A DNA stretch of 64,000 nt from Oxytricha trifallax (taxonomy: Eukaryota; Ciliophora; Spirotrichea; Sporadotrichida; Oxytrichidae). Under the pieces are notes generated by a model. That model made no database searches. It was given only the letters and a program-made list of their open reading frames with translations, and was not told where the DNA came from. Positions 21,401 to 34,900 of this stretch are shown here, one piece after another. A program made the position numbers and the translations under genes. Positions within the stretch are counted from its first letter, which is position 1; the number at the start of each line of letters is the position of its first letter. The stretch covers positions 1 through 64,000 of the forward strand of contig ARYC01017831.1 in the NCBI GenBank assembly GCA_000711775.1, read 5' to 3'.

Positions 21401-23953
21401 CAGCTGAGCTCACCCTATTATTTTTTTAATTCACCCTCTAAATTCCATTTTACTACTTATTTGCTGGGCTTTTAATGTCAGATATCTCATTTTTATCATC
21501 CTACTTATTGTTGCTAAGATATTTAAATAATCTATATCACAATATCTTTCATAATATTTTATATTTGAGGAATAAATTAATTATGAAAAATAATTTTTGT
21601 AATTCAAAATATATTATTTAATTTTACATTATATAAAATACGAAATCCCTGCATAATTATATATTCAATTTACTTTTTTTTAAATTGTAAAAGATATTTC
21701 TAAAAAACAATTATCCTCAATAAAGTAATCAAAATTAAAATTTATTAATTTGAGTAAATAATAAAATAAATTATATGGGTCCTTTAATAGATAATACTTT
21801 TCTCATTATGTGTTCAGCAAAATTTAATAGATCAACTAATTCAACTCCAAATAAATATAATCTAATAATATTTTATAATTAATTATGTTAAAAAATAAAG
21901 ATCTCTAAAGTGAAGAATTTTATCCGCGAATGAAGACCCAAGACTTCCAAGAAAAGACTTGGAATCATTAACAACTTCCTATAAATATAATAAAACTGAA
22001 TCTTTGAGTTATTTTATCAATATATTTATAGGTTTGAATAGTACTAAATGTGTTTTTAGGAGGGGAACACTCATTCTATTAATTTTTAGTGGCATTAAAA
22101 TTATGGTTTTTTCTCTGCAATAGCGCAATCATATCATATATCACTTACTTCAAATTTAAATGCTTTAATATATCATCAATAAATAATTAAATATCACTTT
22201 TTTAAAGTCAGTTTGTTTTCTCAAGTTTAGAGCGAAAGAGGACATCATTGAGCTAGAAGATGGTCCCGCAGCGTGGCTAGGTCCAGAGGAATCGTTTATA
22301 TAAATTAAATTTAAATTACAATTTTATCGATAAATTATTAAAAGCCAAAATTTTACGAAGAATAGTCGCTTACTCTGCAATTATATTTTACTATAAAGTA
22401 CAAAATTTTAATCATTTTAATGAGAGTGAGAATCCTTTATCTTAAATTGTTTCAAGTCATCTTTCTGCAACTTGTTTTAACTTGGGCCTTTACCATTCAA
22501 GTCAAGATAATTATTTTAATTAAGGGAGAATGTACTCTAATTCAAATTTCATTTAATGATATAAAAATCAGATAAATTTACTGATTTAAATATGCTATTA
22601 AGCAGAATTGTAGTTAATTATGGTGAAATTTAGTTAATTAACTTTTCAAAAATATTATGCTTGTCATCCTATGGCTCTGTATTCCCACTATTTTAAAAAT
22701 GTAACTTTTATTTCGGATTTTATGGCAACTTTGATTAGTACTGCCTATTGAAGGTACTTTTGTTTTTCTGCTCATTTAAGTTCTAATTAAGTTCAGATTG
22801 CTGAGGAAGATCTTAAATATCATAATATACCTATATAAAAACGATATTCACAGTATATATAAATTGATTTATTTTGGTTGATTGTAAATCAAACATAAAA
22901 ATAAGATGACTGCCTGATTGATTTCCATTGTAATATTAGCAATTATTCTAGTTTGTAATTTGCTATTATTTTTATTAATTTTCTAATTCATTATCAAATA
23001 TAGCAGTTGTTGTATTGATGCAACTAAGATTTTCCAGTTGCGTTTTTTTGCAATTGTTAAAGAATTTTTACTTACTCAAATCTTTCTCTCCACTTTTACT
23101 CTCAAGTAAGGGACTGTTATCGCAAGAATTTTGAATTATCCAATTAAATTATAAAAATTGGAATAATTCTAATATTTGAAATTGAAAATAATGTCTAATA
23201 GGATAATATATTCAGTAAATTTATCATAATTTATTGAAATTAGTAGGACATTTATCATTAGAGTAAGTATTTTAAAGGTTGTGTAATATTTAGGTTTTTA
23301 AGTTAGGATTTTAAATATTTTTATGATCAAACTTCTTATAAAAGTCTGAGATGCTCGTGAAGCCCTCGCTCATTCCTAAAATCTTTTAAGCTGCATCATT
23401 CACAATAAAAAATAAATAAATAAATTATTTATAGAATTTAAATATTATTAGTTCAAGTTGATTGTTATAGAATACTTGATTTTCCTTTAAATTGACCAAC
23501 ATGACGCCCTGGGACATGCTATGCAGGGTGCTCCACCATTAATTTATTAGTTATTCAGATTATTAAATTTTCAACTCCATCTCTGCCTTCTTTCTTTCTT
23601 CACATAGATTGTGAATTATAAATTTTATAAAACCTTAAACGCTTAAGAAATTGTTCTTAAATTGAAAAATTATTTGTAGTAGAATGAAGCATTTTTATAA
23701 ATTAATATATAGATTGATGTAAACATGCATGCACAGCATATAATAAGATTTGTTATTAGTGAAAGCCATTCGATTAAATGCTCATAAATGTGCAGTTGTG
23801 ACTATCTTTATGACTGAATTTTATAAGTTAACCATTAATAATTGAAATAAAAATTAAAATAATTTCAAATGCTGTGTCAAAATGTTTGTATTGCTAAGTT
23901 TTAATAAAAGCTATGACGATCATTAGTGCAGTCCAAAGTATATCTGCTACCAT
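18410..23953 (-). CDS. PAS-domain sensor histidine kinase
   Basis: Coding pieces in minus order: an N-terminal membrane segment (MVADILWTALMIVIAFIK, 23.9 kb); PAS-like sequence TLHSMSQGVMLVNLKENQVF and IVNDAAQKILGMSEGFTSI (23.3-23.6 kb); Ser-rich linkers (22.2-22.8 kb); ELEIKLIKYKDQPETSLILI (21.1 kb); H-box ASVAHDLRTPINSVM with phospho-acceptor His (20.95 kb); KFLLNMIDDILDLTRIE (20.7 kb); N-box CDEKRIKQVLFNLVGNALKF (19.8 kb); and G-box GVGLGLTISKKLVEQLGG (19.4 kb). These identify a HisKA/HATPase_c kinase. The tail (18.4-18.9 kb) is charged and shows no receiver (Asp-phosphorylation) domain. Several AT-rich inserts split it; the largest is a 771-bp segment between ATTAAT repeats. One-base frame changes occur, e.g. 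within LPSKIFCDE near 19815. Start and end are approximate. Confidence 0.8.
19891..20667. other. 771-bp candidate IES with ATTAAT pointer inside the histidine kinase
   Basis: ATTAAT occurs at 19891-19896 and 20662-20667. On the minus strand the kinase reads WFDLNTLIN up to one copy and NEVSEIMVQQMEMKELEY from the other; removing 771 bp joins them in frame as LNTLINEVSEIMV, the expected DHp-to-ATPase linker. The borders are not GT-AG. The outer parts are very AT-rich, but 20090-20545 is much more complex and coding-like. Confidence 0.75.
20090..20545 (-). other. Coding-like segment nested inside the histidine kinase insert
   Basis: This roughly 450-bp stretch is clearly more GC-rich than its surroundings. 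On the minus strand it gives a long frame: NHLLVVNLDTFLLPLMLTES, then AFSHTLKRRRSCVLE, then GKSYFIHNVNVMVDAPSFYR and LGVYGEGDWIKYIIKKSS. After one TGA (20222-20224) the same frame continues VVDLKTRMESGIYYYVSMW. It is not part of the kinase, whose frame is complete without it. It may be a germline fragment (MDS) of another gene or a decayed gene. The plus strand is also partly open, so strand is not certain. Family not recognised. Confidence 0.45.
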
Positions 23954-26377
23954 ATTTAATTAGTGTACTTTATAGTTTTTTTTATGAATTTAGTAATATT
24001 GAGAGAAGAAAAGACTCTTTCTTAAATCTTTGATGTCTTAAGTATTCTCAATATTATAATTATATATTGAATTTTGATAAGCATAATTTTGCTTAAACTT
24101 TAAAATGATTCTAATATCTTTAAATTATTTTAATAATTAGTACAATTAAAATCTTTGAAAATTAAGATAAATGGGTTTAATGCCATGTTTAGAACTTTTA
24201 TTTTTCCAAAAATAATTTGTAATTAATAATAGAAGGTAAATGAATAGTAGGTACATTGTTTTTTTGATTTGATGTTTTAGCTGTTCAAGGGACTCTTTGT
24301 TTAAAAAGGATCGAAGGTGTTTGAGGAGTGATAGAGATTATTAATAATTTACTGAATTAATATAAATATAATAGACGCTAGGAAGATAATAAATAGTCTA
24401 GGTAATTCTATTAAATTAATTAGTAAATACTAATTTTATACCTCTAACTCATAATATATTAATAAGTTATTCAAATCTATCTGATTAACGTAGTTTACGT
24501 TTTATTTAATTTTTACAATTATTTGGACAAGTTTTGAAATTAATGAATCTTTATATTCATTAAAACAGACAAGGAAATTTAGATTTGAAGTTTTTGGATT
24601 AAAATGGTAAAATGTCTAATAATAAATTATGATTAGAAGTCATATAGATAATAAGGTCTGATTCTGATATTTACTGAGATATTATTTTTTAACTAAATTT
24701 ATAACACTTTATCATTTTAAAATGGATATAACAGTTCAGATAAGTTCATTTGAGAAGGTTCATAAAAATAATAAATATTTATATAAATTAACAAAGAATT
24801 TTTAATTATATCATAAAATAATTAAAAAAGAATAACTCATTTTATATAGTATTTTCTTTTATAAATTCATCAACATTTATTTTTTAATTATCATAAGGAT
24901 TTCCCATAACCTAAAATTATAAGATGAATCTATTCTACTGCATGCTTTTAATAATATAAAATATATAAACCCTTATTTAAGTGAATTAGTGCTGATTTAA
25001 TAATTTTTATGAACATAATTTTATTATTTATAATTCAGATGAAAGCAAGAAAATTTATATTTGAGAAAATTATAATGCTTAAAACTTCCAAGATGGAAAT
25101 TGTGAGCTACCGTTACTATCAGTATAAGAAATTTATTGAATATTAAGTATAATAACATTTAGATAATTATAAGATTAAAAAATGTGAAAGTTTGATAGAA
25201 GGCATGTTTTTCCTTCAAAAGCTATTATGTATAGAAAAATAAAATTAAAAAATTTCCAGTAAGTTTTATAAATAACGCTTTGATTTCATCCTATTTACTT
25301 CATTATTTTAGTTATTTACGATTTTCGATTATTCTATCAATATTATAGATACTTAGGGGATGAAAGTTGTTTAATTAATTTGATAAAGAATTATGTTATC
25401 AAAGAATAGGTATATGGAGGATGGAAAACATTTTCAATTTAATCATAAACAAGTTTTAGATGTTCAAATCAATTTAATTCTGTAAATTTAAATATTTTCG
25501 CTATTAATTCTATATAACACACTTATTAAAAAATACAAGAACTTATCGATAGTTGAAAAAGAATTATTGATAATCATTTCATAATTAATTACTGCTTGAG
25601 TATAATTGCTTTTTTGTAAGAATTTAGTTTGATATTGAAGGAATGCATTCGAATCTAGAAAATTATATTTAATTAATTTATAATAAGTAAAATTAGTTGC
25701 AGGCCAAATGGTTAGATTGGACGATCTTGGACTTATTCGGTCGAGAATTCAAAATTAACTGGAGTTAACTATTGACCGTACTATTTTTTCACATCCCTGG
25801 AGTGAGATAACTTGATTTAATAAAACATCTCTTAATTCGATAAATTATACCCTCAGATTAAACTTTATTTTTCTCACTTCATATTTGATAAAATAGTACC
25901 GCCAATAGTAAATTCCAGCTAATTTGAAATTCTACCGAATGAGCCCAAGATAATTTTAATTTGCTAACTTAAACTGCCAATAATTATAATAATTTAATTT
26001 TAAATATAAATTTATTTTCTAAATACTAATTCTTTTTTACTAATTGTTTATATGCTTTGAGTAAATGACATAGAATTCACAAATTCATTAGAATCATATA
26101 ATTATAGGTAAATAAAAAATTATATAAAAAATTTACAAAATTATTTTTAGGAATTATAAATGGCAGTTATTATATGTAGTATCAGAAAACATTTCTTACT
26201 AATCAACAAAGATATCTAAATTAAAATTAAGAAAATTGAAGAAATAAGCGATTTTACATAAAACTACTACATTTTTCGAATTCTTAATAGAATGAGTAGA
26301 TCATAAGTTAATTAATATAAAAATTGTAAACATATTATGAATATTTATTGTAATATTTGCAATATATTAATTTGAAA
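23954..26377. other. 2.4-kb AT-rich spacer, no gene seen
   Basis: Between the divergent histidine kinase and DDB1-like genes. The first 100 bp may hold an upstream exon of the kinase. The rest is A/T-dominated in all frames, without recognisable protein or RNA; only the foldback rep​eat at 25697-25980 stands out. Such long empty stretches fit germline-limited DNA. Confidence 0.6.
25697..25980. repeat. Degenerate foldback (inverted) repeat
   Basis: Two arms of about 110 bp in inverted orientation are separated by about 60 bp. Matching blocks include ATCTTGG(A/G)CT(T/C)ATTCGGT, AATTA(A/G)CTGGA(G/A)TT, CTATTG(A/G)C(C/G)GTACTATTTT and (G)AAGTGAGA. Arms differ at roughly one base in five, so this is an old MITE-like element. 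No clear target duplication. Confidence 0.75.
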
Positions 26378-29300
26378 ATGGAAAATATAGGCGAAATAGA
26401 TTAAGATTCTGAATTTAATATTCAGGAGGTCGATCTAATTGATCTTGAAAACATTAATACCCAATTAAAATTAAAGCAAGAAATTTTATTGAGAGACTCA
26501 ATAGTCAAGAAAGCAATATCTGAAGCTAGACAGTAATTCCAAAATGATATACTCCTCGCTACTGTAAGTATAGATTTGTTATAAGAGATTAATCTCTAAC
26601 AAAATAAATTTTTACATATTATTTACCTATTATTTAGGAAATATCTTTGTACCTAGTTGTACTTGAAATTTAATATAGCTCTCAACCTAATCTAATAGAA
26701 AGGAATGATTACTTTGAAGATATATTAATCTAAAAAGAATCTGAATTAAGTTAAACAAATAATAAAATAGACATTCAAAATTAAGTTCAAGATGTTAAAT
26801 TCAGAATCCTTAATAAAATGGATTTCCCACATTCAATTAGGGATGCAGTGATTGTACAAAACAGCAATAGTTAAAGGTACATAGTAGCTTAACTTCAAAA
26901 TGGAGAGCTGAGTGTATTAGGTCAATAATTCAATATAGTCAAGAGGGTATTCGATTCAAATTTGTAAAGTTTCTATGAGAAACCTGCTCCTCCACTAGAA
27001 ATTCAAGTTTCATGTGATGGTTATGTAATTGTGCAATAGATAGATAAGAAGCTAAATATCTATGAAATTCTACTATTTTAAACTATATTTGTATTGTAAA
27101 TATTTTCAACTATATTTATTTGGATTGTAAAAGTTAAATTTTTAATTAATAAAATAGACACCTTATGCAGCCTTGATATTAAAGAATCTGTACCCATCTT
27201 CATATTCAAAGAACCCCAGTCAAATTCAATCTTAGATTGTTAAATATTGCATGATTGGAGAAAAGTTGTGGAAGAAAATCAAAATTCAATTGATTAGACC
27301 TTAGTTTTTGCTACAATAACAATTGAGTAAGAAAAATATATACCCATTAATTTTTTAATATTTAGTCCTTGTGTTGGTTAATCCATAATTCAAATTTAAA
27401 GACTGTGGCTTCTTGAGAAAAATCTTATAAATACTTTGATAATTATATATATAATCAAGAAATGTAAATACAAAGAATTTTTAGAATCGATTCATCATTA
27501 ATAAACAAACCTCCTAAAGAACTTTAAAACCAAGATAGCGATTAGCTAAATGCTTAACAGCACTTTATTAAATGTCAACCTCTTAAGAGAATCCAATTCT
27601 ATCAATATATACAGAATAGTAGATAATATTTTTGGATTAGAGAAAGCTATAAATGATAAATTATCAATACAATGAAGAGATTGATAAGTTTAGAGATGTT
27701 TATTCTAGTAAACTTAAAATAGCATAGCTATTTTCCCGACATTTTTATTTATCAAACTAGAGTAAAACTGATTTTAGTTTAAGCATAAAGACTCATCTAA
27801 ATAGGAAGAGACAAAAGAGAACCCAAATTTGAAGCAAGTGCCTTTAATCCCAAGATATTCAAAATTCATCTAGCACTATACGCTCTTACCCTAATCTTCA
27901 GGTGCGATGATGCTACTTAATACAAGCTAAAACAATGCCAACGAAAATTCCACTATAATATAATAGCTATTTCTGTTTCAACAAGCTGGTGGGCCTATTG
28001 TAAGATTTGATACAAAAGAAATGCAAGTTATTGATGAATTGAATTTCAGAGATTAATGGCTGTAAATCGATGAAAGTTTCAATCAATCACTGGGGCCTGT
28101 AACTGATTTTCAAATTCAAGAAGCAATAAATTCAAATAATAGAATATTTTCTATTGGAGGCATGGCTCCTAACTCTAATCTATACAAAATAAGAGCTAAT
28201 AGTTTTGAAGTGAAAGAATAGCTAAAAATAGAAATTGGAGCTTAAATTGATCAATTTTGGAATATTAATATACACTTAAATAATTAGCAGAAACTTTTAC
28301 TCTTTGTGAAACTCATTGAAACTTAAGAAATATTTAGTTAAAACTTTTATAACTTGAAAATTCATAATTTCTTATTGAGTAACTATAAAATCCAAAATAC
28401 CTTGCAGATAATGAAGATGAAGTAGTAATAGACATTCTAAAAGTTAAATTCTAAACTAAATTATTGTAATCTCAAGAATATGTCAACTTAAACAAACACT
28501 AATTAAAATTATTGATTTTTAATAACAAAAAACTTTGAGTTCTTTCAATTATCCAGCAATATTTGACAAATTTAATGTTGTATATAGATTAGAAAATAGA
28601 AGCATATATATTAAATTTATTGATAAATCGCAAGTATGGTAAATTTAAATATTTCTTAAAGAAGACTATCTTCTATTTAATCCTAAGTCACTTTCTGATC
28701 TGAGTATACTATTAAGATAGTAGAATAATGAACTATAAAGAGTAAAAACTGTCGAAATTTCGAGTTTCTTTTTCAGAAATAAAAATCAAATTATGATAAC
28801 AGTTATATATGATAGCTAGAAGTAGGACTATATACTCTTAACTTCCTGCCTTTGATAGAATTTTTGGGGATATTTTTAAAGTCTAAAATTAATTAAGATT
28901 GATTATGATCCCTCAAAAAATATCTAATTTATATATACATTTATAAGTTTATAAAAATTAACTTTGCTTTTTTAATATTGTATATTTGCTGAATAATTAT
29001 TTTTAAATTAGAATATTGGGATTCAAAATTCATGAAAAATATTCTGAAAAAATTAAATGATTATTGAAAAGTTACAATTTCTTATAAAATTTACAGGATA
29101 TTCGGGAAGAGCAAAAACTTACCCCCTCAAATAGCTTGAATAAACGTTCAGTATTATCAACTAATTTAAAAAATAATAAATTTATTATACTGTAAATTAA
29201 ATTTTGCAATACTATATAAACAAAGCTTAAATGAAATGAACTTAAATTTAAAGAAAATCAAAGAATTTACAGGCAAATTAACTTAGATTTTTGAATACTT

Positions 29301-30599
29301 GGAAAACATTGTTTTGATAGCAACTGATTAGGGTCAATTGTATTGCTTTAACATTATTACTCATTAAGTTCAATTCTAATTTAAACTTTTCTAGAAAGAT
29401 ACTTAATTTTAAATTTATATGTTGGGAAATGAGCATATAATATGCATTGCAGAAGATGTAAGCTCTCAAGAATTTGAAACAGTAGCTAATAATTAAGGTG
29501 CCTATATAATTTCAAAAAGTGAGATTGAGCCTCTTTTTGTTTCAAAATATAGCAGAGTGATTAATTTTATATAAGGAAAAGATGTAAAATTGCAAGTACT
29601 GAGTTTAAACTTTCTCGGAGATAAAATTGATCTATTAAGTTTGGAAAAACTTTCAACTCCACTTTATTCACTTCGAACTCTACTTTATAATAAATATATA
29701 TATTTTTATACTATAAGGGGATCCTCATATATAGCTAAAAAGAATACTTTAGTTAAATGAAACTTAAATTCTGCTAACGACTGATAATATCTTTGAATTA
29801 AGTCCTAGACAGTAATCTTCAATTATATTGTTCAATATCGAAACAAACTAAGCTTATCCACTAGAAAGTTTTTGGCTTTGTTCAAATTGAATATTTTAGA
29901 TTTAAAATAATAGTATTAAAAACTATTTAAATTGAAGTTTAATCATAGATTAGATAAATACGAACTGAGTTAAGCTTCAAAATACAGTGATTTTCCAGAC
30001 CTAATCACATCATTGTGTCCAAATTACAGAAATTAAAATGAGCTATTAGTTGGTAGTGGTTTAACCTTTTTCTTTTCAATATCTTAAAGACTGACTTTGA
30101 ATATAGCTTGTAATGTCTAAAATTCGTGAGAGTTAGAGCCTAGGTAAGGTGCATTTAGTGGAAATGATCATAAGATAAATAAGATTTGGAGAAGGGAAAG
30201 AAATCAGCTAAATCAAAGCAAGAAGCTTTGATACTTTTGGCAGATAACGAAGAGGGATTGTGTATATTTACTTACATTGAAAGAATCAAGGATATAAAGC
30301 TTAAGTCATTTGATATAAGTTCTAAAGCACTATTGTATGCAGAGTTTATTCAAAATAATGAGGATAAGCTCAATGATTAATAGTAAAGCACAGATAAAAG
30401 GGTTGGTTGTATGGATTTTAATGGAAACTTTTATTTAATGAATCAGATCTAATCATAAAATCCGTTGTTAAGATAAAATATGGAAGCAGTTGACTAATTG
30501 AACTTGAATGAAATGGGAAGGAAGTTTTAATAACTTAAAAAAGATGATTCAATTTTAACAATGGGATTAAGAGGATAGTTATCTAGGATTTACATTTGA
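26378..30599 (+). CDS. DDB1/SF3B3/CPSF160-family beta-propeller protein
   Basis: Long plus-strand gene starting MENIGEIDQDSEFNIQEVDL and ending LTMGLRGQLSRIYI-TGA. Family evidence: propeller-like strands (SCDGYVIVQQIDKKLNIYE), SSGAMMLLNTSQNNANEN, QQAGGPIVRFDTKEMQVIDE, and the diagnostic SLGPVTDFQIQEA ... NRIFSIGGMAPNSNLYKIRA, which parallels the GPIVDM...SGA...GSLRIIRNG segment of DDB1. A CPSF_A-like C-terminal part follows (CMDFNGNFYLMNQIQSQ). Family members are large triple-propeller scaffolds in ubiquitin ligase, splicing or polyadenylation complexes; which one this is cannot be decided. A 73-bp GTAAGT...TTTAG intron lies near 26565-26638, with several further AT-rich inserts. Sequence is divergent and frame changes are frequent, so exon borders are approximate. 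Confidence 0.65.
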
Positions 30600-30708
30600 C
30601 TTAAAAACTATTTCTTTTTAATTATTAATTTTTATTTTGATTTGATATTTATCAGAAGAATATCTTTCTCAATCAATAGTAATATTAAGATTTAAATTAC
30701 GATTAATT

Positions 30709-31858
30709 ATGGAGGTATCAGAAGCTTCAGAGATATTCAATTTCTCCCCAGGTCCAGCTTGTCTACCAAAGGAAGTACTGAAATAAGTTCAAGACAAATT
30801 CATGTCTTACAAAGGATATGCCTTTAGTATAGTTGAGATGGCTTCAAGAACCCCAGAGTACTATGATATGATTGAAGAAGCAAACAAAGGACTGAGGGAT
30901 CTTATTAACATTCCTGAGAACTATCTTTTGCTATGGTGTCAAGGTGGCGCTTATTAGCAATTCATCGCAGTGCCATTCAATCTTGGTCAAAGCTAAGAAG
31001 CATCCTACTTGGTCTCAGGTTTTTGGAGTGAGGAATCAGCCAAAGAGGCTTCTAAGTTCTTAGGCAACGTTCATTAAGCTTGGAATCCAACTGAAGAACA
31101 GAAGTTTGTTAGTCTACCACAACAAGAAGATATCTCTGTCTCAAAGAATTCGAAGTATCTCTATTATTGTGACAACGAAACTATACATGGAGTGGAATTT
31201 GCTTAACCAATAAGAAAAGATGAAAGACAAGTACCAATTGTCTGTGATTTCACTTCCAACTTTGCATCAAGAAGAATTGATTGGGATAACATGGATGTTG
31301 CATTCGCTGGAGTGCAAAAGAATTTGGGACCATCTGGGTTATGCTCAGTGATTATAAATTAGGACTTGATTGGCAATAAGAGAAAAGATACTCCTATTCT
31401 CTGCGATTGGGGACTACATAAGAATTCACCAAATAAATTTTACAATACTCCTAATGTATTCGCACTCTATTTTACTAACGTGGTTATCTAGCATACCAAG
31501 AGATTAGGTTTTGATTACTATGACGATCTAGCAAAATAGAGATCTAGTTTGATCTATGATCTTATTGACAATTCAAATGGCTTCTATACAAGCAAGGTAG
31601 ACTCTAAATCTAGAAGCAGAATGAATGTTTCTTTCCATCTCAAGTCAAAGGAAGAATATAATTTTAGCTATTATATTTTTGCTAAAAGAGGACCAAAGAC
31701 TCGCTAAATTGGCATAGGAAGAAGGTCTTTTGTGGTAAGCTGGTCATGCTAAATTTGGAGATTGCAGAGCTTCTATGTATAACGCCATGCCAATTGAAGG
31801 TGCCATTAAGCTTCAATAATTCATGAAAAAGTTCCAAGATGAAACTGAAAGACTCTGA
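30709..31858 (+). CDS. PSAT1: Phosphoserine aminotransferase
   Basis: PSAT converts 3-phosphohydroxypyruvate and glutamate to phosphoserine and 2-oxoglutarate, the second step of serine synthesis, using PLP. The protein begins MEVSEASEIFNFSPGPACLP (family NFxPGPA). It keeps SYKGYAFSIVEMASRTPEYY, LLWCQGGAYQQFIAVPFNL, YYCDNETIHGVEF, PIVCDFTSNFASRRIDW and the PLP-lysine segment AGVQKNLGPSGLCSVII, and ends GDCRASMYNAMPIEGAIKL ... QDETERL-TGA. About 370 residues is normal. The frame is uninterrupted for about 940 bp, then broken only by a 34-bp AT-rich insert flanked by AGA repeats (31653-31689) whose removal restores it. The ATG lies 110 bp downstream of the previous gene. Confidence 0.95.
31653..31689. 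other. Candidate 34-bp IES with AGA pointer in PSAT
   Basis: AGA occurs at 31653-31655 and 31687-31689. Removing one copy with the intervening A/T-rich bases joins HLKSKEE to EDQRLAKLAQEEG in frame; with the insert present, the frame is lost. No GT-AG borders. Consistent with a short hypotrich IES. Confidence 0.8.
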
Positions 31859-31993
31859 TCTCATTAAAGATCTTAATTTATTTTTTTATTCCTTTAACAT
31901 TGCTCTAATATTTGTTCTTTACATTGAATTAAAGAAGATCTTAATTTTCAAATATAATTACTTTAACTTATTGAAATATCTTTTTTTACGAAA

Positions 31994-34900
31994 ATGAAGT
32001 CTAATCAGAAAAACCAATAATTTAATCAATCTGCAGGATCCCAACTTCATGTAGATAGCTCTGCAGCCTAAAATTAACAGTAAGCTCAATTTAAAAATAT
32101 ACTACTAACAATATTCAAAAAAAAGTGCTTTGTCTCTAATTATCTCCTATAGTATGGGAATTCAAGGAGGCATGCAGATGAGGTAAAACGTGACACACCC
32201 TGAATTTCATCCATAATCTCATGGTCAATAATCTCATAATTTGAGCTAAACGAATAGCACTAATTCAAGTTCCGAAGCCAAAAATACCTTTAACACAACT
32301 TCTTCAGAGTTTGTGCCGATTAAGAAAGCTGGAGGATAAATGCCTCAGTAAAACGTGAGTATGTCAGGAAATGTAGGAAATTTTAGCGGTTTAGCTCCAA
32401 TAAACAATGCTTAAATGCAAGGCCAAAATCCAGGATATCATTAATAGAATCCATAGTTTTACCCATAAGGAATGCATTTTAATTATAAAAGCTCTCAATG
32501 AATTGATTATGGCTTTGTATAATAAATTGTTATTTTAAGGTTTTTTATTATTTAAGCAACCTTAGATTGTCTAAAATCAATATAGACCAAGTAATTTATG
32601 CCTAAATGTTAATTTTACCTTTAGATATGTACAATTAGCAACAGCCACAGTTTAACCAACAGTATGGAATTATAAAAAAAATAATTTAATTATTTCATGG
32701 AATGAACCCACAGATGAACCACTACCCTTATACGCCTCAGCTCCATATGGCAACTCATTTCAATCAATAAATGCATATGCAACAGCCTCATGTCTAGCCT
32801 ATGCACTATTAAGGGGCACCTTAATTTAACTAATAGTAGTTCCATCCAGGTCAACAATAGCAACAACCCTAAATGAATTAGAACTTTTAGAACTTTAACA
32901 ATCCTCCGCCAGGTTTGAATCTCCCTGTAGGTTTCGCAGGTGGGTTAGCCTAAACATAAACTTTTCCAGTTGGGTCATTTAGTTAACCTTTTATCCCAAC
33001 AAATAAAGGCAACTAGGTTGGAGGAATAGGGTAAACTGTGTTAGCAGACTAGCCTCATATGAAATCATAAACTCATTAATTAGATACTTATTCGAATAAT
33101 CCTTCTATCAAAACAAAAATCCTTTAATCAAAAAATTAAGGAGTGTAGATAAAAACTAGAATTATTGAAATCTGAATTTAAAAAATCTATACAAGTTATA
33201 AAAATAAATAAGATAAATCTTTTTGCCTTTAAATATCATAGTATCCATTGAATTGAGATAAAATAATCAAGTTCTCAAATAATATATACCTTAAAATATT
33301 ATTAAGAATATAAGATTTTTATAATTATGTAGAAATATTATCTAAAATAGTGAGCTGAAATATTCCATAAAAAAATAATTCCTGATTTCTTAATTACTTT
33401 CTTAACCTAAACAGAGTAAAGCAATAGATTGGATCGGGGTATATTTAATAGTTAAAAGCTTCTGATAATAAAATCGATTTCAAATATGCTTACCTTCAAC
33501 GCTTTTATTTTTACACAAAAATTATGGGATATAGAAATCATAACAACAAAAGGAAATCATTATCCTAATCAATCATGGATTATAAACTTATTAAATTTTA
33601 GTTAAAATTTAATAGTTTTCAAATGAAGATCTAAGAATTTAGCTCTTCAGCACCCCTTAAACAGACCTTAGTTTAAACTTAGAGCACAGGCAATGTTTAA
33701 CCAACAAATTCTTTAAATCTCAGCTAGACTACATCAGCGTCTAAACTGCCAAAGATTGAAACTTTCAATCTCTCATAAAAGGGCTTTGCCCTATTTAAGT
33801 GCTCATAAAGCAAAGCTTTTAAGAGCGAGGATTTTGTCGTAAAGAATGAAGTGGTAAAAAATGAAATTATACTTAACTTAAAATTGTCTGTACCCTCATC
33901 ATCTAGTGAAAAGAACAAAGAGTTAGAGAACAAAACTAGTCTCTAGCAATAGGAGCTTAAAGAGAGTGTCACAAGTATATTTTATATAAAGTATGGATGT
34001 TAGCTCATAAATATTTAAACCAACCAAGATGCCAAGCAGCTAGCCAAGACCGTAAACGCAAAATCAGAAGCCTTTTTATGCCAACTAATAAAAAATGATC
34101 CAAAATTAAAATAAAAATTTCAAAACTCCCTAATATGGTTTATCCTAACTACGCTAATCAATATTTATATTAATAATAGTATAGACCTCCTGGTCCATAA
34201 TATCCAGCTTAATATCCCCACATATGAACTAAGTCTTAATGGGTGCTCCAAACTTATTTTATATAATTTTAACTAGATGTAACAAGTTCCTTAAAATTTC
34301 ATTCCAGGATAAAACTTTTAACCGTATTAAAATTTTATGCCCTAATAAAATTAGCCATTCTTATAGAACCAACCTCATTAAATGAATCAAATTCCAGGAG
34401 CATTTATTTATAATTAATAAATTAAAATTAATCATTAATTATCAATTGATTTTTTAAGAGAGCAAATTTGCAACAACCATAAGACCAATTTTAAGGAGGT
34501 ATGCCATAACAACATATGGTTAATCCAATGATGTAATAGCATTAAGTCAATGCCTTTCAAACGCCAAATGTGCAATAAAATATTTATCATTAATAATAGC
34601 ACTTAGCCCAAGATTAACTCTAAGCTCATTTAGTATAATCAACATCATAAGATTAAACTTAAAACCCTGTAAAAAATATTTCTCTAACTACAAGTCAGAA
34701 TTAGAGCCCAAGTAAACTGGTAGAAGTTGTACCTTAACCAATTTAGCAAGTTATTGAAGAAAAGGTATAAGAGATTGTTAAAGTATAGGAAGTTGTTCAG
34801 CCTGTTATCGAACCAAAACAAGAATCTCCAATTAAACAAATTGAAGTAGTCAAAGATAAATTTTAGTAATCTGCAGACGCACTTAACATTTAAGATGATG

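Noticed and set aside
22240-22330. GC-rich plus-strand frame (AKEDIIELEDGPAAWLGP) considered as a separate nested gene piece.
   Set aside because: The minus strand gives a Ser-rich linker (GPSHAAGPSSSSMMSSF) that fits the histidine kinase.
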